A stretch of 64,000 bases of DNA. Origin: UBA1723 sp045641065 (GTDB taxonomy: Bacteria > Bacteroidota > Bacteroidia > Bacteroidales > Paludibacteraceae). Below the pieces are notes generated by a model. The model did no database searches, had not been told where the DNA came from, and saw only the letters and a list, made by a program, of their open reading frames with translations. The number at the start of each line of letters is the position of its first letter. Position 1 is the first letter of the stretch. The translations under genes and the position numbers were made by a program. Location: the NCBI GenBank assembly GCA_045641065.1, contig JAZUGF010000076.1, positions 1 to 64,000 on the forward strand, written 5' to 3'. Shown here one piece after another: positions 1 to 8,502 of this stretch.

Positions 1-138
1 TTCAGCTTAAAAAGTACATCTGGTGGTACAACAATAAAAGAATCAAACTTAGATTAAACGGTATGAGCCCGGTTCAATACCGAGCCCATACTTTATAAAT
101 TTTATTTTTTTAATGTCCAACTTTTGGGGTGCACCTCA
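1..138 (+). mobile_element. Right end of an IS3-family (IS150-like) insertion sequence
   Basis: The window opens inside an insertion sequence. The last codons of a transposase stop at 96-98. About 16 nt later comes TGTCCAACTTTTGGGG (114-129) followed by TGCACCTCA. This matches the kind of terminal repeat I know from IS150-group IS3 elements, so the right border is probably near 130-140. The left part lies outside the window. That the element is active or complete cannot be judged. Confidence 0.7.
3..98 (+). CDS. IS3-family transposase (OrfB/integrase), C-terminal 31 residues
   Basis: Frame 3 reads through to a TAA at 96-98 and encodes a peptide containing YIWWYNNKRIKLRLNG followed by MSPVQYR. 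This is the typical end of the DDE integrase-core OrfB of IS3/IS150 elements (pattern YxxxYNxxRxxxxLxGxSPxxYR). It catalyses cut-and-paste or copy-paste movement of the element. Only the tail is present because of the window edge, so the catalytic residues are not visible. Reading frame and stop are seen directly; the family call comes from the motif. Confidence 0.8.
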   Translation, partial: QLKKYIWWYNNKRIKLRLNGMSPVQYRAHTL

Positions 139-184
139 ATGATCCGCCTTTATTTTTATAGAGATTGATTCTAAGTTCTGTGAA

Positions 185-1432
185 TTACACCAACTTGTGG
201 ATGCAAAGACCAGAACGAAGCTTAGGCTCAAACCAAGTAGCCTTTGGAGGCATGATGTTGCCGCTGTCAGCGATGTCCATGATCTGCTGCATTGACACTG
301 GGTAAAGAGCAAGTGCTGTCTTCATCTCACCAGAGTCAACTCTCTTCTTCAACTCCTTCAAACCACGAAGACCACCTACGAAGTCGATTCTGTCTGAAGA
401 ACGAAGATCCTTGATGTTCAAGATCTCGTCAACGATAAGCTTAGATGAGATACTTACATCAAGCACACCGATAGGATCGTTATCATCGTAAGTTCCCTTC
501 TTTGCAGTCAAACTATACCACTTTCCTGATAGGTAAAGTGAGAAGTTGTGAAGTGCGTTTGGCTTGTACATATCCTCACCCTTGCACTCAACCTCGAAGT
601 TCTTCTTCAAAGCCTCAAGGAACTGCTCGTCTGACAAACCGTTAAGATCACGGATCACACGGTTGTAGTCAAGGATTGTAAGCTGGCTTGCAGGGAAGCA
701 AACTGCCATGAAGTAGTTGTACTCCTCATCACCCTTGTGGTTAGGATTCTGCTTTCTCTTCTCATCGCCAACAAGTGCAGCTGCAGCTGAACGGTGGTGG
801 CCGTCTGCGATGTAAAGATTCTTCATCTTACCGAACTCCTCAGTTACAGTCTTGATGTCAGCGTCGTCGCTGATCACCCAGAACTTGTGACCGAATCCAT
901 CGATTGGAGCGATGAAATCGTAAACTGGAGTAGAAGATGCATATTTAGCAACAAGCTTGTCAAGGATTGCATTGTCTGGATATGCGAAGAATACAGGCTC
1001 AATGTTTGCGTTGTTAACGCGAACGTGCTTCATTCTGTCTTCCTCCTTATCACGACGTGTAAGCTCATGCTTCTTGATAACGCCTGTCATATAATCGTCT
1101 ACGTATGCACAAACTACAAGACCATACTGAGTCTTGCCATTCATTGTCTGGGCGTAGATGTAGTACTGCTCCTTCTCGTCCTGTACCAACCATCCCTTGT
1201 CCTGGAACATCTGGAAGTTCTGTGCAGCCTTCTCGTAAACGCGTGGATCGTATTCACTTGTTCCCTCTGGGAAGTCGATTTCTGGCTTAATGATGTGGTA
1301 AAGAGACTTCTCATTACCTTTAGCCTCCTCACGTGCCTCTTCGCTGTTTAGCACGTCGTATGGACGGCTCTCTACCTGCTCCACCAAATCTTTAGGTGGG
1401 CGGATACCCTTAAATGGTTTTACTATTGCCAT
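185..1432 (-). CDS. DUF1015 family protein
   Basis: A 415-residue soluble protein with the hallmark ADGHHR motif near residue 210 and the N-terminal PFKGIRPP and RPYDVL segments of the DUF1015 family. No biochemical activity is established that I can name. In many Bacteroidota the family sits near serine biosynthesis genes (serA/serC), but those are not in this window. Here it lies 71 nt downstream of menG on the same strand and may be co-transcribed. The gap contains a perfect 14-bp palindrome (1481-1494) and no TAnnTTTG box on the minus strand, which favours read-through from menG. There is no signal peptide or membrane segment. Confidence 0.9.
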   Translation of the reverse strand: MAIVKPFKGIRPPKDLVEQVESRPYDVLNSEEAREEAKGNEKSLYHIIKPEIDFPEGTSEYDPRVYEKAAQNFQMFQDKGWLVQDEKEQYYIYAQTMNGKTQYGLVVCAYVDDYMTGVIKKHELTRRDKEEDRMKHVRVNNANIEPVFFAYPDNAILDKLVAKYASSTPVYDFIAPIDGFGHKFWVISDDADIKTVTEEFGKMKNLYIADGHHRSAAAALVGDEKRKQNPNHKGDEEYNYFMAVCFPASQLTILDYNRVIRDLNGLSDEQFLEALKKNFEVECKGEDMYKPNALHNFSLYLSGKWYSLTAKKGTYDDNDPIGVLDVSISSKLIVDEILNIKDLRSSDRIDFVGGLRGLKELKKRVDSGEMKTALALYPVSMQQIMDIADSGNIMPPKATWFEPKLRSGLCIHKLV

Positions 1433-1480
1433 TTCTTATTTCGTTTTAGTTATTGTTATCATCATTAAAATAATGTGCCA

Positions 1481-1494
1481 CGACATTAATGTCG
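1481..1494. repeat. Perfect 14-bp palindrome between menG and the DUF1015 gene
   Basis: CGACATTAATGTCG reads the same on both strands. It lies in the 71-nt gap between two minus-strand genes. It could be an operator or an RNA-processing hairpin; no T-run follows, so it is not a terminator. Confidence 0.4.
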
Positions 1495-1503
1495 CGGGAC
1501 ATC

Positions 1504-2244
1504 TTACTTCGTTGCAAAATAGAACGTGCATGTTTGCATCGTGAATTTTCTAATCTCAACGCTCTTGAATCCAACCTCCAAAAGAAGTTTCTTCATTACC
1601 TCTCCCTGTGGAAAAGCATCGATGGATTCGGGCAAATATGCGTAAGCTGTGCTGCTTGTCTTTAAGATTTTAGCCATAACAGGGATGAAGATCTTCGTGA
1701 AGATGCGATATCCCAGTCTATAAATTGGATTTGTAGGGACGCTCAACTCAAGAATGGCTAGAGAACCTCCGTCTCTCACAACTCTGCAAATCTCCGATAA
1801 TCCTTTTTCAAGACTTTCAAAATTACGGACTCCAAATGCCACCGTCGCAGCATCAAAACTTTTGTCTTCAAAAGGAAGATTCATTGAATCGGCACGCATA
1901 AGGTCGATGAAATCGCTCTTTTTTGCTGCCTTAACTTTCTTCTCTCCGACGCGAATCATCTCCTCAGAGATATCCACACCAACTATACGAGCTGGCTCAA
2001 TCGCTTCATAAGCAGAAAGTGCAAAATCGGCAGTTCCTGTAGCGACGTCAAGAATAGTATTGGGATTAGTCTGCTTCAAACGCTTGATAGCCTTCTGTCG
2101 CCAACTTTTATCCTGGCCCAACGACATCAAACGATTCATGGTGTCGTAGTGCGGAGCGATATCGTCAAACATCTGCTCCACCTGCTGTGTCTTGCTTCCT
2201 TCAGATTCAAAAGGCTTTACATCTTCACATTTAAAATCAGACAT
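1504..2244 (-). CDS. menG: Demethylmenaquinone methyltransferase (MenG/UbiE)
   Basis: A 246-residue SAM-dependent methyltransferase that performs the last step of menaquinone synthesis, C-methylation of demethylmenaquinone. Visible are the UbiE-type segment YDTMNRLMSLGQDKSWR (about residues 33-49), SAM motif I DVATGTADF (66-74), and the second family signature RVVRDGGSLAILELS. Length fits the family. In Bacteroidota, which use menaquinone, MenG is the right name rather than the ubiquinone enzyme UbiE. A minus-strand -7 box TATTTTTG (complement of 2268-2275) lies about 25 nt upstream of the start, giving a short leader. Confidence 0.95.
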   Translation of the reverse strand: MSDFKCEDVKPFESEGSKTQQVEQMFDDIAPHYDTMNRLMSLGQDKSWRQKAIKRLKQTNPNTILDVATGTADFALSAYEAIEPARIVGVDISEEMIRVGEKKVKAAKKSDFIDLMRADSMNLPFEDKSFDAATVAFGVRNFESLEKGLSEICRVVRDGGSLAILELSVPTNPIYRLGYRIFTKIFIPVMAKILKTSSTAYAYLPESIDAFPQGEVMKKLLLEVGFKSVEIRKFTMQTCTFYFATK

Positions 2245-2267
2245 GTTTCGTTCAGTTTAATTTTAGG

Positions 2268-2275
2268 CAAAAATA
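2268..2275 (-). promoter_or_regulatory. menG promoter -7 box
   Basis: The complement of 2268-2275 reads TATTTTTG, matching the Bacteroidota consensus TAnnTTTG, 24 nt before the menG ATG. No clear -33 TTTG was found. Confidence 0.45.
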
Positions 2276-2338
2276 GAAAAAAGTAATTAAAGTTGACGGC
2301 ATTCTTATACACTTATATGTCTTTTGCAATAAAAAATG

Positions 2339-2346
2339 TATATTTG
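2339..2346 (+). promoter_or_regulatory. Promoter -7 box of the glsA/glsB-like pair; decides the start codon
   Basis: TATATTTG matches TAnnTTTG. Transcription should start about 7 nt downstream (near 2352-2355). This is after the first in-frame ATG at 2349, so that ATG would not be in the mRNA and the next one at 2376 is the likely start. Confidence 0.5.
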
Positions 2347-2375
2347 CCATGCGATATGCGGGAGATGATTGCGAA

Positions 2376-3197
2376 ATGACAAGGAAATATATCGACATAG
2401 AGGCTGTGCTTGAAGCTAAGGCTCCGTCTTTGAAAAAGAAGATGCCGGGCTTTATTATTTCCTATCTCAAACATATCGTTCACGAAGATGATCTCAACAC
2501 TTTCTTTTCGGATCATTGGCAAGACGATGGGGTTTCTTTTATCGGTCATTTTCTCGGTGAATTGGGAATTTCATACGATATTGTCGGTGCTGAAAATTTA
2601 CCAGAAAAAGGAAGAAAAACCTTTGTGTGCAATCATGCTTTAGGCGGATTGGATGGTGTTGTACTGCTTAAAATGCTTTGCGACAAATATGGTGAGGCTA
2701 AGGCCGTGGTCAACGATATTCTGATGTATATTTCACCGATGAAATCGTTGTTTATCCCTGTTGATGTAGTCAGCCGTAAACAAAATAAGGAGAGTGTAGA
2801 ACTTATTGATGACTGTATGAAAAGTGATACCCCGATTCTCTTTTTCCCGGCTGGAAAGGTATCCCGTAGAGATAGTCACGGAGATATTTATGATTTGGAA
2901 TGGAAAAAGACTTTTTTGACAAAGAGCGTTGTGTATAAAAGAGATATCGTCCCTTTATTTTTCGACGGGAAAAATTCCAACTTTTTCTATAATCTTGCAT
3001 ATTGGCGTACAAAGATTGGAATAAAGCAGAATGTTGAAATGCTTTATTTGGCAGACGAGATGTACAAAAATAGAAATTCTCATTTCAATATAGTAGTTGG
3101 CGAAACAATAAGTTATGTGTGTCTTGATGATTCGTGTATTACAGAAAAAGTCCGATGTATACGAGAAAAGTGCTATGATTTAGCCAAGAAGATTTAG
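2376..3197 (+). CDS. glsA: GlsA-like PlsC-family O-acyltransferase (glycine/serine-glycine lipid synthesis)
   Basis: A 273-residue acyltransferase of the PlsC type. Visible motifs are NHALGGLD (residues 86-93), the H-x5-D version of the acyltransferase active site, and PAGKVSR (158-164), the substrate-binding motif III. Paired with the following GNAT gene, separated by a single base, this is the arrangement of glsB/glsA in Bacteroides, which build N-acyl-3-acyloxy glycine lipids of the cell envelope. By that model this enzyme adds the second, O-linked acyl chain. An earlier ATG at 2349 overlaps the promoter and is unlikely to be used. A conventional lysophosphatidate acyltransferase is the alternative, but the neighbour makes the amino-lipid role more likely. 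Confidence 0.8.
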   Translation: MTRKYIDIEAVLEAKAPSLKKKMPGFIISYLKHIVHEDDLNTFFSDHWQDDGVSFIGHFLGELGISYDIVGAENLPEKGRKTFVCNHALGGLDGVVLLKMLCDKYGEAKAVVNDILMYISPMKSLFIPVDVVSRKQNKESVELIDDCMKSDTPILFFPAGKVSRRDSHGDIYDLEWKKTFLTKSVVYKRDIVPLFFDGKNSNFFYNLAYWRTKIGIKQNVEMLYLADEMYKNRNSHFNIVVGETISYVCLDDSCITEKVRCIREKCYDLAKKI

Positions 3198-3198
3198 T

Positions 3199-4113
3199 AT
3201 GAAACCATTGATAAAACCGATTGACTCGGATTTGATAGAGATAGAATTACAGGATGCAGGTTTGCTCCGTCAGACGAACAAGGCTGGCAATGAATTATAT
3301 ATTGTCGACTATTTTTCGTCTCCTAACACTCTTGCTGAAATCGGACGTTTGAGAGAACTTACATTTCGTGATGCCGGAGGAGGAACGGGAAAAGCTTGCG
3401 ATCTTGACAAATTTGATATAGATGGAAGCAGTGGTTGCAAACAACTTGTTTTGTGGAATCCTGATGAAAAAGAAATAGTAGGAGGATACAGATTCATTTA
3501 TGGTCCAGATGCTCAGATTAAAGATGGAAAACCATGGTTAACAAGTGAACATCTTTTTGATTATTCTGACGAATTCATCGCAGATTTTTTGTCAGGAACA
3601 ATTGAACTAGGAAGAAGTTTTATTTGCCCCAAATATCAGTCAGCTCTACGTATTGATGCCGCTAAGAGTCTGTTTGCACTAGATAATTTATGGGATGGGT
3701 TAGGAGCCTTGATTGTAAAATATAATGCAAAATACCTATTTGGTAAAGCATCAATATATCCGTCATTTGGCGAGTACACTTTTTCATTAATGCGTCATTT
3801 CCTTGATCTGTATTGTAAAGATGCAAGAAATCTTGTGAGGGCAAAAAGTCCGATAGATATGTCAATTTCGGATGAAATCAAACAATTGTTTTCTGGAAAC
3901 TATAAGAATGACTACGTTGTATTAAAACGTGAATTAAAGAAGCGCGATCGTAATATACCACCGTTGATTAACGCATATATGAATGTTTCATCGTCGATGA
4001 TTGCTTTTGATTCTACTATAAATAAGGATTTTGGTAATGTTTATGAAACGGGTATATTAGTGACAACAGCAGACATGTATCCTGAAAAAGTAAAGAGACA
4101 TATGGAATTTTAA
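3199..4113 (+). CDS. glsB: GlsB-like GNAT N-acyltransferase (hemolysin/OlsB family)
   Basis: A 304-residue protein of the OlsB/hemolysin-like GNAT family, which transfers 3-hydroxyacyl chains to the amino group of an amino acid. In Bacteroides, GlsB makes N-acyl glycine. Visible family segments include RELTFRDAGGGTG followed by KACDLDKFD (about 52-72) and the LGRSFICPKYQ block. The start lies one base after the glsA-like stop, so the two are translationally coupled. The 3' end overlaps the convergent flippase gene by 4 nt. Function is from family plus gene pairing; the amino acid substrate cannot be told from sequence alone. Confidence 0.8.
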   Translation: MKPLIKPIDSDLIEIELQDAGLLRQTNKAGNELYIVDYFSSPNTLAEIGRLRELTFRDAGGGTGKACDLDKFDIDGSSGCKQLVLWNPDEKEIVGGYRFIYGPDAQIKDGKPWLTSEHLFDYSDEFIADFLSGTIELGRSFICPKYQSALRIDAAKSLFALDNLWDGLGALIVKYNAKYLFGKASIYPSFGEYTFSLMRHFLDLYCKDARNLVRAKSPIDMSISDEIKQLFSGNYKNDYVVLKRELKKRDRNIPPLINAYMNVSSSMIAFDSTINKDFGNVYETGILVTTADMYPEKVKRHMEF

Positions 4114-5375
4114 TTCTCTTTAATTAGATTTTTGTCGTGCTGCTTAGCAATCCATAGGAACCATCCTGTTTGAAACAACTTTATTATAAATGAAACAAGG
4201 CTGAATAGCTTTATTGTAACTAGGAATCCAAAAGCGTGGATGCCTACTGCTAATGCAGCTATGCGTAGTATTATAAATGTCATTTCAATAATCAAGTTAC
4301 CTTTTAGCTTAAGTAAAGTTTCAGGTACAAAAACTAAAGTTGTTGTAAGAAATCCCATCGCAAACCAAGGTAGAAGAACCCTCAATATCTCTCCTGTCAT
4401 TCCCCAGCCTTCTCCAAATAGGAATTCAGTGATGCAAGGCAAGAAAAAATATAGTATGCCGAATGTGACACCTAAAATTATTACTGAATTTATACAAAAA
4501 CGATGTATCGTTGGAAATATCGGTTTGTTTTCATTCAATTTCTCTGATGTATTTCTTAGCATCACTTGATATATTGAACTGGCAATCATAGTTAAAGGAA
4601 GATAACCTATTGTGATTGCTAATGAAAAATAGCCAACATTAGTTGCCCCATAAACAAAAGTAAGCATTAGCACTGGTAGTCCATTACTTAAATGACAAAC
4701 TAGATTTTTGGGCATAGAGAAGAGTGGAAAGTCGCGGTAAATGCTAACATACTCTTTTGCTAAATGTGTAGGAAGATGACGGAGATGAGATATTATCTCC
4801 ATTATTTTCATTGGCCCAATAATGGATATTGCTATAAGTGGTCCAATCACCGAAGCGTCGATTAGACCGATTCCTCCAATTGCAAAATAACCTAATGTTA
4901 TTTTAAGAATGGCATTTGAAACGCTTTGCACTACCTGGAAAGATGCGATTTTGCCGTATTGTTTGTCACGATTGAAAACATACATCAATACTTGCCAACT
5001 TCCTACAACAGGTATGTATATTGGAAGATACCATAAAGCCCATTCCAACTCGGAAATGCCGAAGAATATGGCGATTTTATCGCAGAAAAAACACGTAACC
5101 AAAGTTAACGATGCTGTGATTGACAAAGTTATGACTGTAGCTCCAACCAGAGCATAAGCACCTTCTTCTTTTTTAGGTAGTGGAATCGCATATTGAAGGT
5201 CAACAGTCGACACAATCAAAATTGCATTGGCAATAGTAAGGAAAAGAGTAAGCAAAGTAAAATCAGCAGGCGTATATATTCGCGTCAGTAGTGGATATAT
5301 AAGCATGCCAATTGCTTGTGCAATCACATTTGCAGAGAGCAGTTTTGTGATATTCGCTAATTTTGTATTCATCAT
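4110..5375 (-). CDS. Oligosaccharide flippase (Wzx/MATE-like, MOP superfamily)
   Basis: A 421-residue integral membrane protein with about twelve hydrophobic segments, starting with MMNTKLANITKLLSANVIAQ and the LLTRIYTPADF loop typical of polysaccharide biosynthesis flippases. Such proteins move undecaprenyl-linked oligosaccharides across the inner membrane. It stands alone, without glycosyltransferases around it, and converges on glsB with a 4-nt overlap. It may serve the exopolysaccharide export genes at 14374-18332, but that is inference. Two adjacent ATGs (5375 and 5372) are possible starts. A minus-strand -7 box TAATTTTG (complement of 5392-5399) gives a leader of only about 10 nt. Confidence 0.88.
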   Translation of the reverse strand: MMNTKLANITKLLSANVIAQAIGMLIYPLLTRIYTPADFTLLTLFLTIANAILIVSTVDLQYAIPLPKKEEGAYALVGATVITLSITASLTLVTCFFCDKIAIFFGISELEWALWYLPIYIPVVGSWQVLMYVFNRDKQYGKIASFQVVQSVSNAILKITLGYFAIGGIGLIDASVIGPLIAISIIGPMKIMEIISHLRHLPTHLAKEYVSIYRDFPLFSMPKNLVCHLSNGLPVLMLTFVYGATNVGYFSLAITIGYLPLTMIASSIYQVMLRNTSEKLNENKPIFPTIHRFCINSVIILGVTFGILYFFLPCITEFLFGEGWGMTGEILRVLLPWFAMGFLTTTLVFVPETLLKLKGNLIIEMTFIILRIAALAVGIHAFGFLVTIKLFSLVSFIIKLFQTGWFLWIAKQHDKNLIKEN

Positions 5376-5391
5376 TTAACAAAACATGGTG

Positions 5392-5399
5392 CAAAATTA
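5392..5399 (-). promoter_or_regulatory. Flippase promoter -7 box
   Basis: The complement reads TAATTTTG (TAnnTTTG consensus), about 17 nt before the start codon. No -33 TTTG at the usual distance. Confidence 0.4.
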
Positions 5400-5461
5400 G
5401 CATTTTTTAACATTTGTTAAATATTGACGCCGTTTAATATTAAAAAAAATTGTGAGAAGTG

Positions 5462-6235
5462 TTATTTTGCATCATTATTTTCTTGCTTATGAGTTTTTTT
5501 CAGAGGTTTTCTTGTACAGGTTCTATTTTCAAAATCAACTTTTATAGTTCTGTTTGCTCCACGTATTATGAACCTTTTTCTTTCTTTTAGTTTGGAAGAC
5601 TCTTTTTGCGGATTGTAGGTTAGTGGAGATGGTAAAAGTGCGACAAGAGATGCTATTTCTGATTTTGTCAACTCATTTAGTTTTTTGCCAAAATAGATTT
5701 TTGCTCCCATCTCCATGCCATAAATACCATGTCCTGTCTCTGCCACATTTAAGTAGACTTCCATGATACGTTTCTTTCCCCAAATATGTTCAATTAATAG
5801 TGTGAAATATGCTTCTAAGGCCTTTCGGAAGTAAGAACGTCGAGGATATAGAAAAACATTTTTTGCTGTCTGTTGCGATATAGTGCTCCCGCCAATAACA
5901 TCATTATGTGTCTTGTTGTGCTCATATGCGTTTTTTATTGCATCCCACACGATTCCAGAATGACCTAAAAAGTAATAATCCTCTGAAACTATAGTTGCTT
6001 TTATTAGGTAATCTGGCATTTCTTCAATAGGGGTCCATTTTTTTAGAACACGAACGTCTTCTCCGTTCCATGCGTTTTGTACACACCTGATAACCATCAG
6101 TGGTGTAATATAAACAGGCACGAAACGGTAGACTATCACCGAAATCAAGGAAGATGCGAAAAAAAATATTACCAGATTACGGAGATAAATCAACAATTTT
6201 TGTTTCCAAAATGTTAATTTATGATTAAAACCCAT
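5462..6235 (-). CDS. mtgA: Monofunctional peptidoglycan transglycosylase
   Basis: A 257-residue GT51 enzyme that polymerises lipid II into glycan strands on the periplasmic side. One N-terminal membrane helix (about residues 17-38) anchors it. Catalytic Glu85 sits in SEDYYFLGHSG (motif 1), GGSTISQQTAKN is motif 2 (about 115-126), and the KKRIMEVYLNVAETG block follows. There is no transpeptidase domain, and the length fits MtgA. The C-terminus is a basic tail. It is transcribed divergently from panB; a minus-strand -7 box lies at 6260-6267. Confidence 0.95.
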   Translation of the reverse strand: MGFNHKLTFWKQKLLIYLRNLVIFFFASSLISVIVYRFVPVYITPLMVIRCVQNAWNGEDVRVLKKWTPIEEMPDYLIKATIVSEDYYFLGHSGIVWDAIKNAYEHNKTHNDVIGGSTISQQTAKNVFLYPRRSYFRKALEAYFTLLIEHIWGKKRIMEVYLNVAETGHGIYGMEMGAKIYFGKKLNELTKSEIASLVALLPSPLTYNPQKESSKLKERKRFIIRGANRTIKVDFENRTCTRKPLKKTHKQENNDAK

Positions 6236-6254
6236 AATAAATCAATGTTCTTGT

Positions 6255-6287
6255 ATTGACAAAAGTATCATTTTTTAGATAACTTTG
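6255..6287 (+). promoter_or_regulatory. panB promoter (overlapping divergent mtgA -7 box at 6260-6267)
   Basis: ATTG (6255-6258), 21 nt spacer, TAACTTTG (6280-6287): a good Bacteroidota -33/-7 pair with one mismatch in -33. On the other strand the complement of 6260-6267 reads TACTTTTG, the likely mtgA -7 box, so the two promoters overlap. Confidence 0.55.
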
Positions 6288-6314
6288 CATTAGTTAAACG
6301 CAAAACTTATAGAA

Positions 6315-7136
6315 ATGGCAGAAGTTACAGGTGCTGCGGTGAAAAAAGTAACCGCGACAGTTATCAAATCAATGAAGTCGACGGGAGAGAAGATCTCAAT
6401 GCTTACTTCATACGACTTCACAATGGCTCAGCTTCTTGATAAGGCTGGTGTTGATGTTATTCTTGTGGGCGATTCTGCGTCTAACACAATGATAGGCAAT
6501 AAGACTACGCTTCCTATCACAGTTGACGAGATGATTGTGTTTGGAAAGAGTGTTGTGAACGCAGTAAAGCGTGCTCACGTCGTAGTGGATATGCCTTTCG
6601 GTAGTTATCAGATCAGCAAGGAAGAAGGTGTAAGAAACGCTTGCCGTATTATGAAGGAGACTGGTGCTGACTCTGTTAAAATTGAGGGCGGGATTGAGTA
6701 CCTTGACACTATCAAAGCTATCATCAATGCAGGAATTCCAGTAATGGCACATCTTGGTTTGACTCCTCAATCAGTAAATAAATTCGGTGGATACGGGGTT
6801 CGTGCTAAGGAAGAGGCTGAAGCTGCCAAACTGATTTCAGATGCCAAATTACTTGACGAGGCAGGTTGTTATTCAATCGTACTTGAGAAAATTCCCGCGT
6901 CGCTTACTACTCGCGTGAGAAACGAAATCTCGATGCCAATCATCGGAATCGGTGCTGGTGTGGAGGCGGATGGTCAGGTACTTGTGATTCAGGATATGCT
7001 TGGCATGACTCAAATGAAGTTGCCAAAGTTCGTAAGAAAATATGCTAATCTTGATGAGATCATCACTAACGCAGTTAGCAACTATTGCTCTGATGTCAAG
7101 AATTGCAAATTTCCCAATGAAAACGAGAGTTATTAA
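6315..7136 (+). CDS. panB: 3-methyl-2-oxobutanoate hydroxymethyltransferase (pantothenate synthesis)
   Basis: A 273-residue enzyme that transfers a hydroxymethyl group from methylene-tetrahydrofolate to ketoisovalerate, giving ketopantoate, the first step of pantothenate and CoA synthesis. Visible are KISMLTSYDFTMAQLLDKAG, the metal-binding segment VILVGDSASN, GADSVKIEGG, and the IGIGAG segment near residue 215. Length is normal for the decameric class. It is followed by a strong hairpin terminator, so it is probably monocistronic. Other pan genes are not in the window. Confidence 0.96.
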   Translation: MAEVTGAAVKKVTATVIKSMKSTGEKISMLTSYDFTMAQLLDKAGVDVILVGDSASNTMIGNKTTLPITVDEMIVFGKSVVNAVKRAHVVVDMPFGSYQISKEEGVRNACRIMKETGADSVKIEGGIEYLDTIKAIINAGIPVMAHLGLTPQSVNKFGGYGVRAKEEAEAAKLISDAKLLDEAGCYSIVLEKIPASLTTRVRNEISMPIIGIGAGVEADGQVLVIQDMLGMTQMKLPKFVRKYANLDEIITNAVSNYCSDVKNCKFPNENESY

Positions 7137-7153
7137 AATAATATTAATGTAAG

Positions 7154-7179
7154 GGCAGGTCTTGTACCTGCCTTTTTTT
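7154..7179 (+). terminator. Rho-independent terminator of panB
   Basis: GGCAGGT (7154-7160), 5-nt loop, ACCTGCC (7166-7172), then seven T. The T-run touches the 3' end of the convergent ATPase gene. Confidence 0.85.
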
Positions 7180-8461
7180 ATATCATTCCATATAGTGGAA
7201 TGTTTGTCATCCAACTTTCTTCTTTATATGGAAGCATAGACGTCCTAATTGCTGATGTAGGATTGTATTTCTCACAAAATAGTTTAAAACTTTTTGCATG
7301 AACATTAGTTTCTGCTTTAACCTCAATAGGTATAACCGTATTACCATTTTGAATTACAAAATCCACCTCAGCTGTACTTCTGTCATTAGTCCAATAGTAT
7401 AATCCTTCGTATTTCTTCTGCACCATTTGTTGATGTACAAACTGTTCTGTTAGTGCTCCTTTATACTCAGTGAAAATACGATTACCTTCAAGTATTATTT
7501 CTGGTCGAACATTACTTAATGCGGATAATAAGCCAACATCTAACATATATAGTTTGAATATATCGGGTTCCGCATAATGAGAAAGTGGTAATTCTGGTTT
7601 TGTTACTCGGTTTGTTTTTAGCAACAACCCTGCATCGCAAATCCATTTGATAGCCAATTCATAATCTTTTGCGCGTGCACCATCTCTTAGAAGTCCGTAA
7701 ATAAATTTCTTATTTTCTTTTGCAAGTTGTGATGGAACAGATTCCCACACTTGACGAATTCTAGGAAGTTCGTTAATAGGCGCATGTTTAGAAAAATCAC
7801 GTTCGTATGAATCAAGTATTTCGTGTTGTATTTCTTGTACGGCGTTATAGTCTCTTCTTTCTGCAAAATCATTGACTACTTCTGGCATGCCTCCTACAAC
7901 TAGGTAAGACTTTAATATATGACACAATTCTTCATGAAAGGGCGATAAAATCGACCATTTTTGTTCTATTAATGCGTTTGCAAATTGCTCTTTCCCTATT
8001 GCTTTCAGAAACTCAACAAATGACATCGGATGCATTTGGAGGAAATTGACTTTCCCAACAGGAAATGATTCTCCCGTGTGAACACTCATTCCAAGTAAGG
8101 AACCTGCTGCGATAATATGATATTCAGGAGAGTTCTCGTAAAAATATTTAAGAGATGTTATACCAGATGGAGCTGCTTGAATCTCATCAAAAAATATAAG
8201 GGTATTTTCTGAATTGATTATCTTGTTTGTGTATAGTTGCAATGTTTCGATGATTCTTTGAGGTCTCAAGTCTGTCTCAAATAGATTTTGTAAACCTTTC
8301 TCCTGTTCAAAATTGATATATATGCAGTTATTATAGTGGGTTTTACCGAATTCCTTTACGAGCCAAGTTTTTCCAACTTGTCTTGCACCTTCAATAATCA
8401 AGGGTTTTCTGCGTGGACTATTTTTCCACTCTATAAGTTGTTTTATACAATTTCTTTCCAT
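7178..8461 (-). CDS. AAA-type ATPase with C-terminal DUF4143 domain
   Basis: A 427-residue protein of the AAA_14/DUF4143 family, common in Bacteroidota and archaea in many diverged copies. Walker A is GARQVGKT (residues 25-32), Walker B is LIFFDEIQ with D92 and E93. The C-terminal region carries AEVDFVI and IPIEVKAE (about 365-385), a PD-(D/E)xK-like pattern found in this family. The cellular role is not established; proposals include mobile-element or toxin-antitoxin-like behaviour. It is monocistronic. A -7 box lies at 8475-8482, and three phased palindromes lie immediately upstream, suggesting dedicated regulation or a DNA-binding site for the protein itself. Confidence 0.9.
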   Translation of the reverse strand: MERNCIKQLIEWKNSPRRKPLIIEGARQVGKTWLVKEFGKTHYNNCIYINFEQEKGLQNLFETDLRPQRIIETLQLYTNKIINSENTLIFFDEIQAAPSGITSLKYFYENSPEYHIIAAGSLLGMSVHTGESFPVGKVNFLQMHPMSFVEFLKAIGKEQFANALIEQKWSILSPFHEELCHILKSYLVVGGMPEVVNDFAERRDYNAVQEIQHEILDSYERDFSKHAPINELPRIRQVWESVPSQLAKENKKFIYGLLRDGARAKDYELAIKWICDAGLLLKTNRVTKPELPLSHYAEPDIFKLYMLDVGLLSALSNVRPEIILEGNRIFTEYKGALTEQFVHQQMVQKKYEGLYYWTNDRSTAEVDFVIQNGNTVIPIEVKAETNVHAKSFKLFCEKYNPTSAIRTSMLPYKEESWMTNIPLYGMI

Positions 8462-8474
8462 AGCTATTTTTCTG

Positions 8475-8482
8475 CAAAAGTA
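8475..8482 (-). promoter_or_regulatory. AAA/DUF4143 ATPase promoter -7 box
   Basis: The complement reads TACTTTTG (TAnnTTTG). Transcription would start near 8468, only a few bases before the ATG. The first palindrome of the upstream array begins where the -33 element would be. Confidence 0.5.
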
Positions 8483-8502
8483 TATCTATTTCTTTATATA
8501 TA

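Noticed and set aside
794..1351. 185-residue open frame opposite the DUF1015 gene
   Set aside because: Lies wholly antisense inside a conserved gene; composition follows from codon bias of the real gene. Similar antisense frames inside pckG (20723-21097, 21327-21878) are rejected for the same reason.
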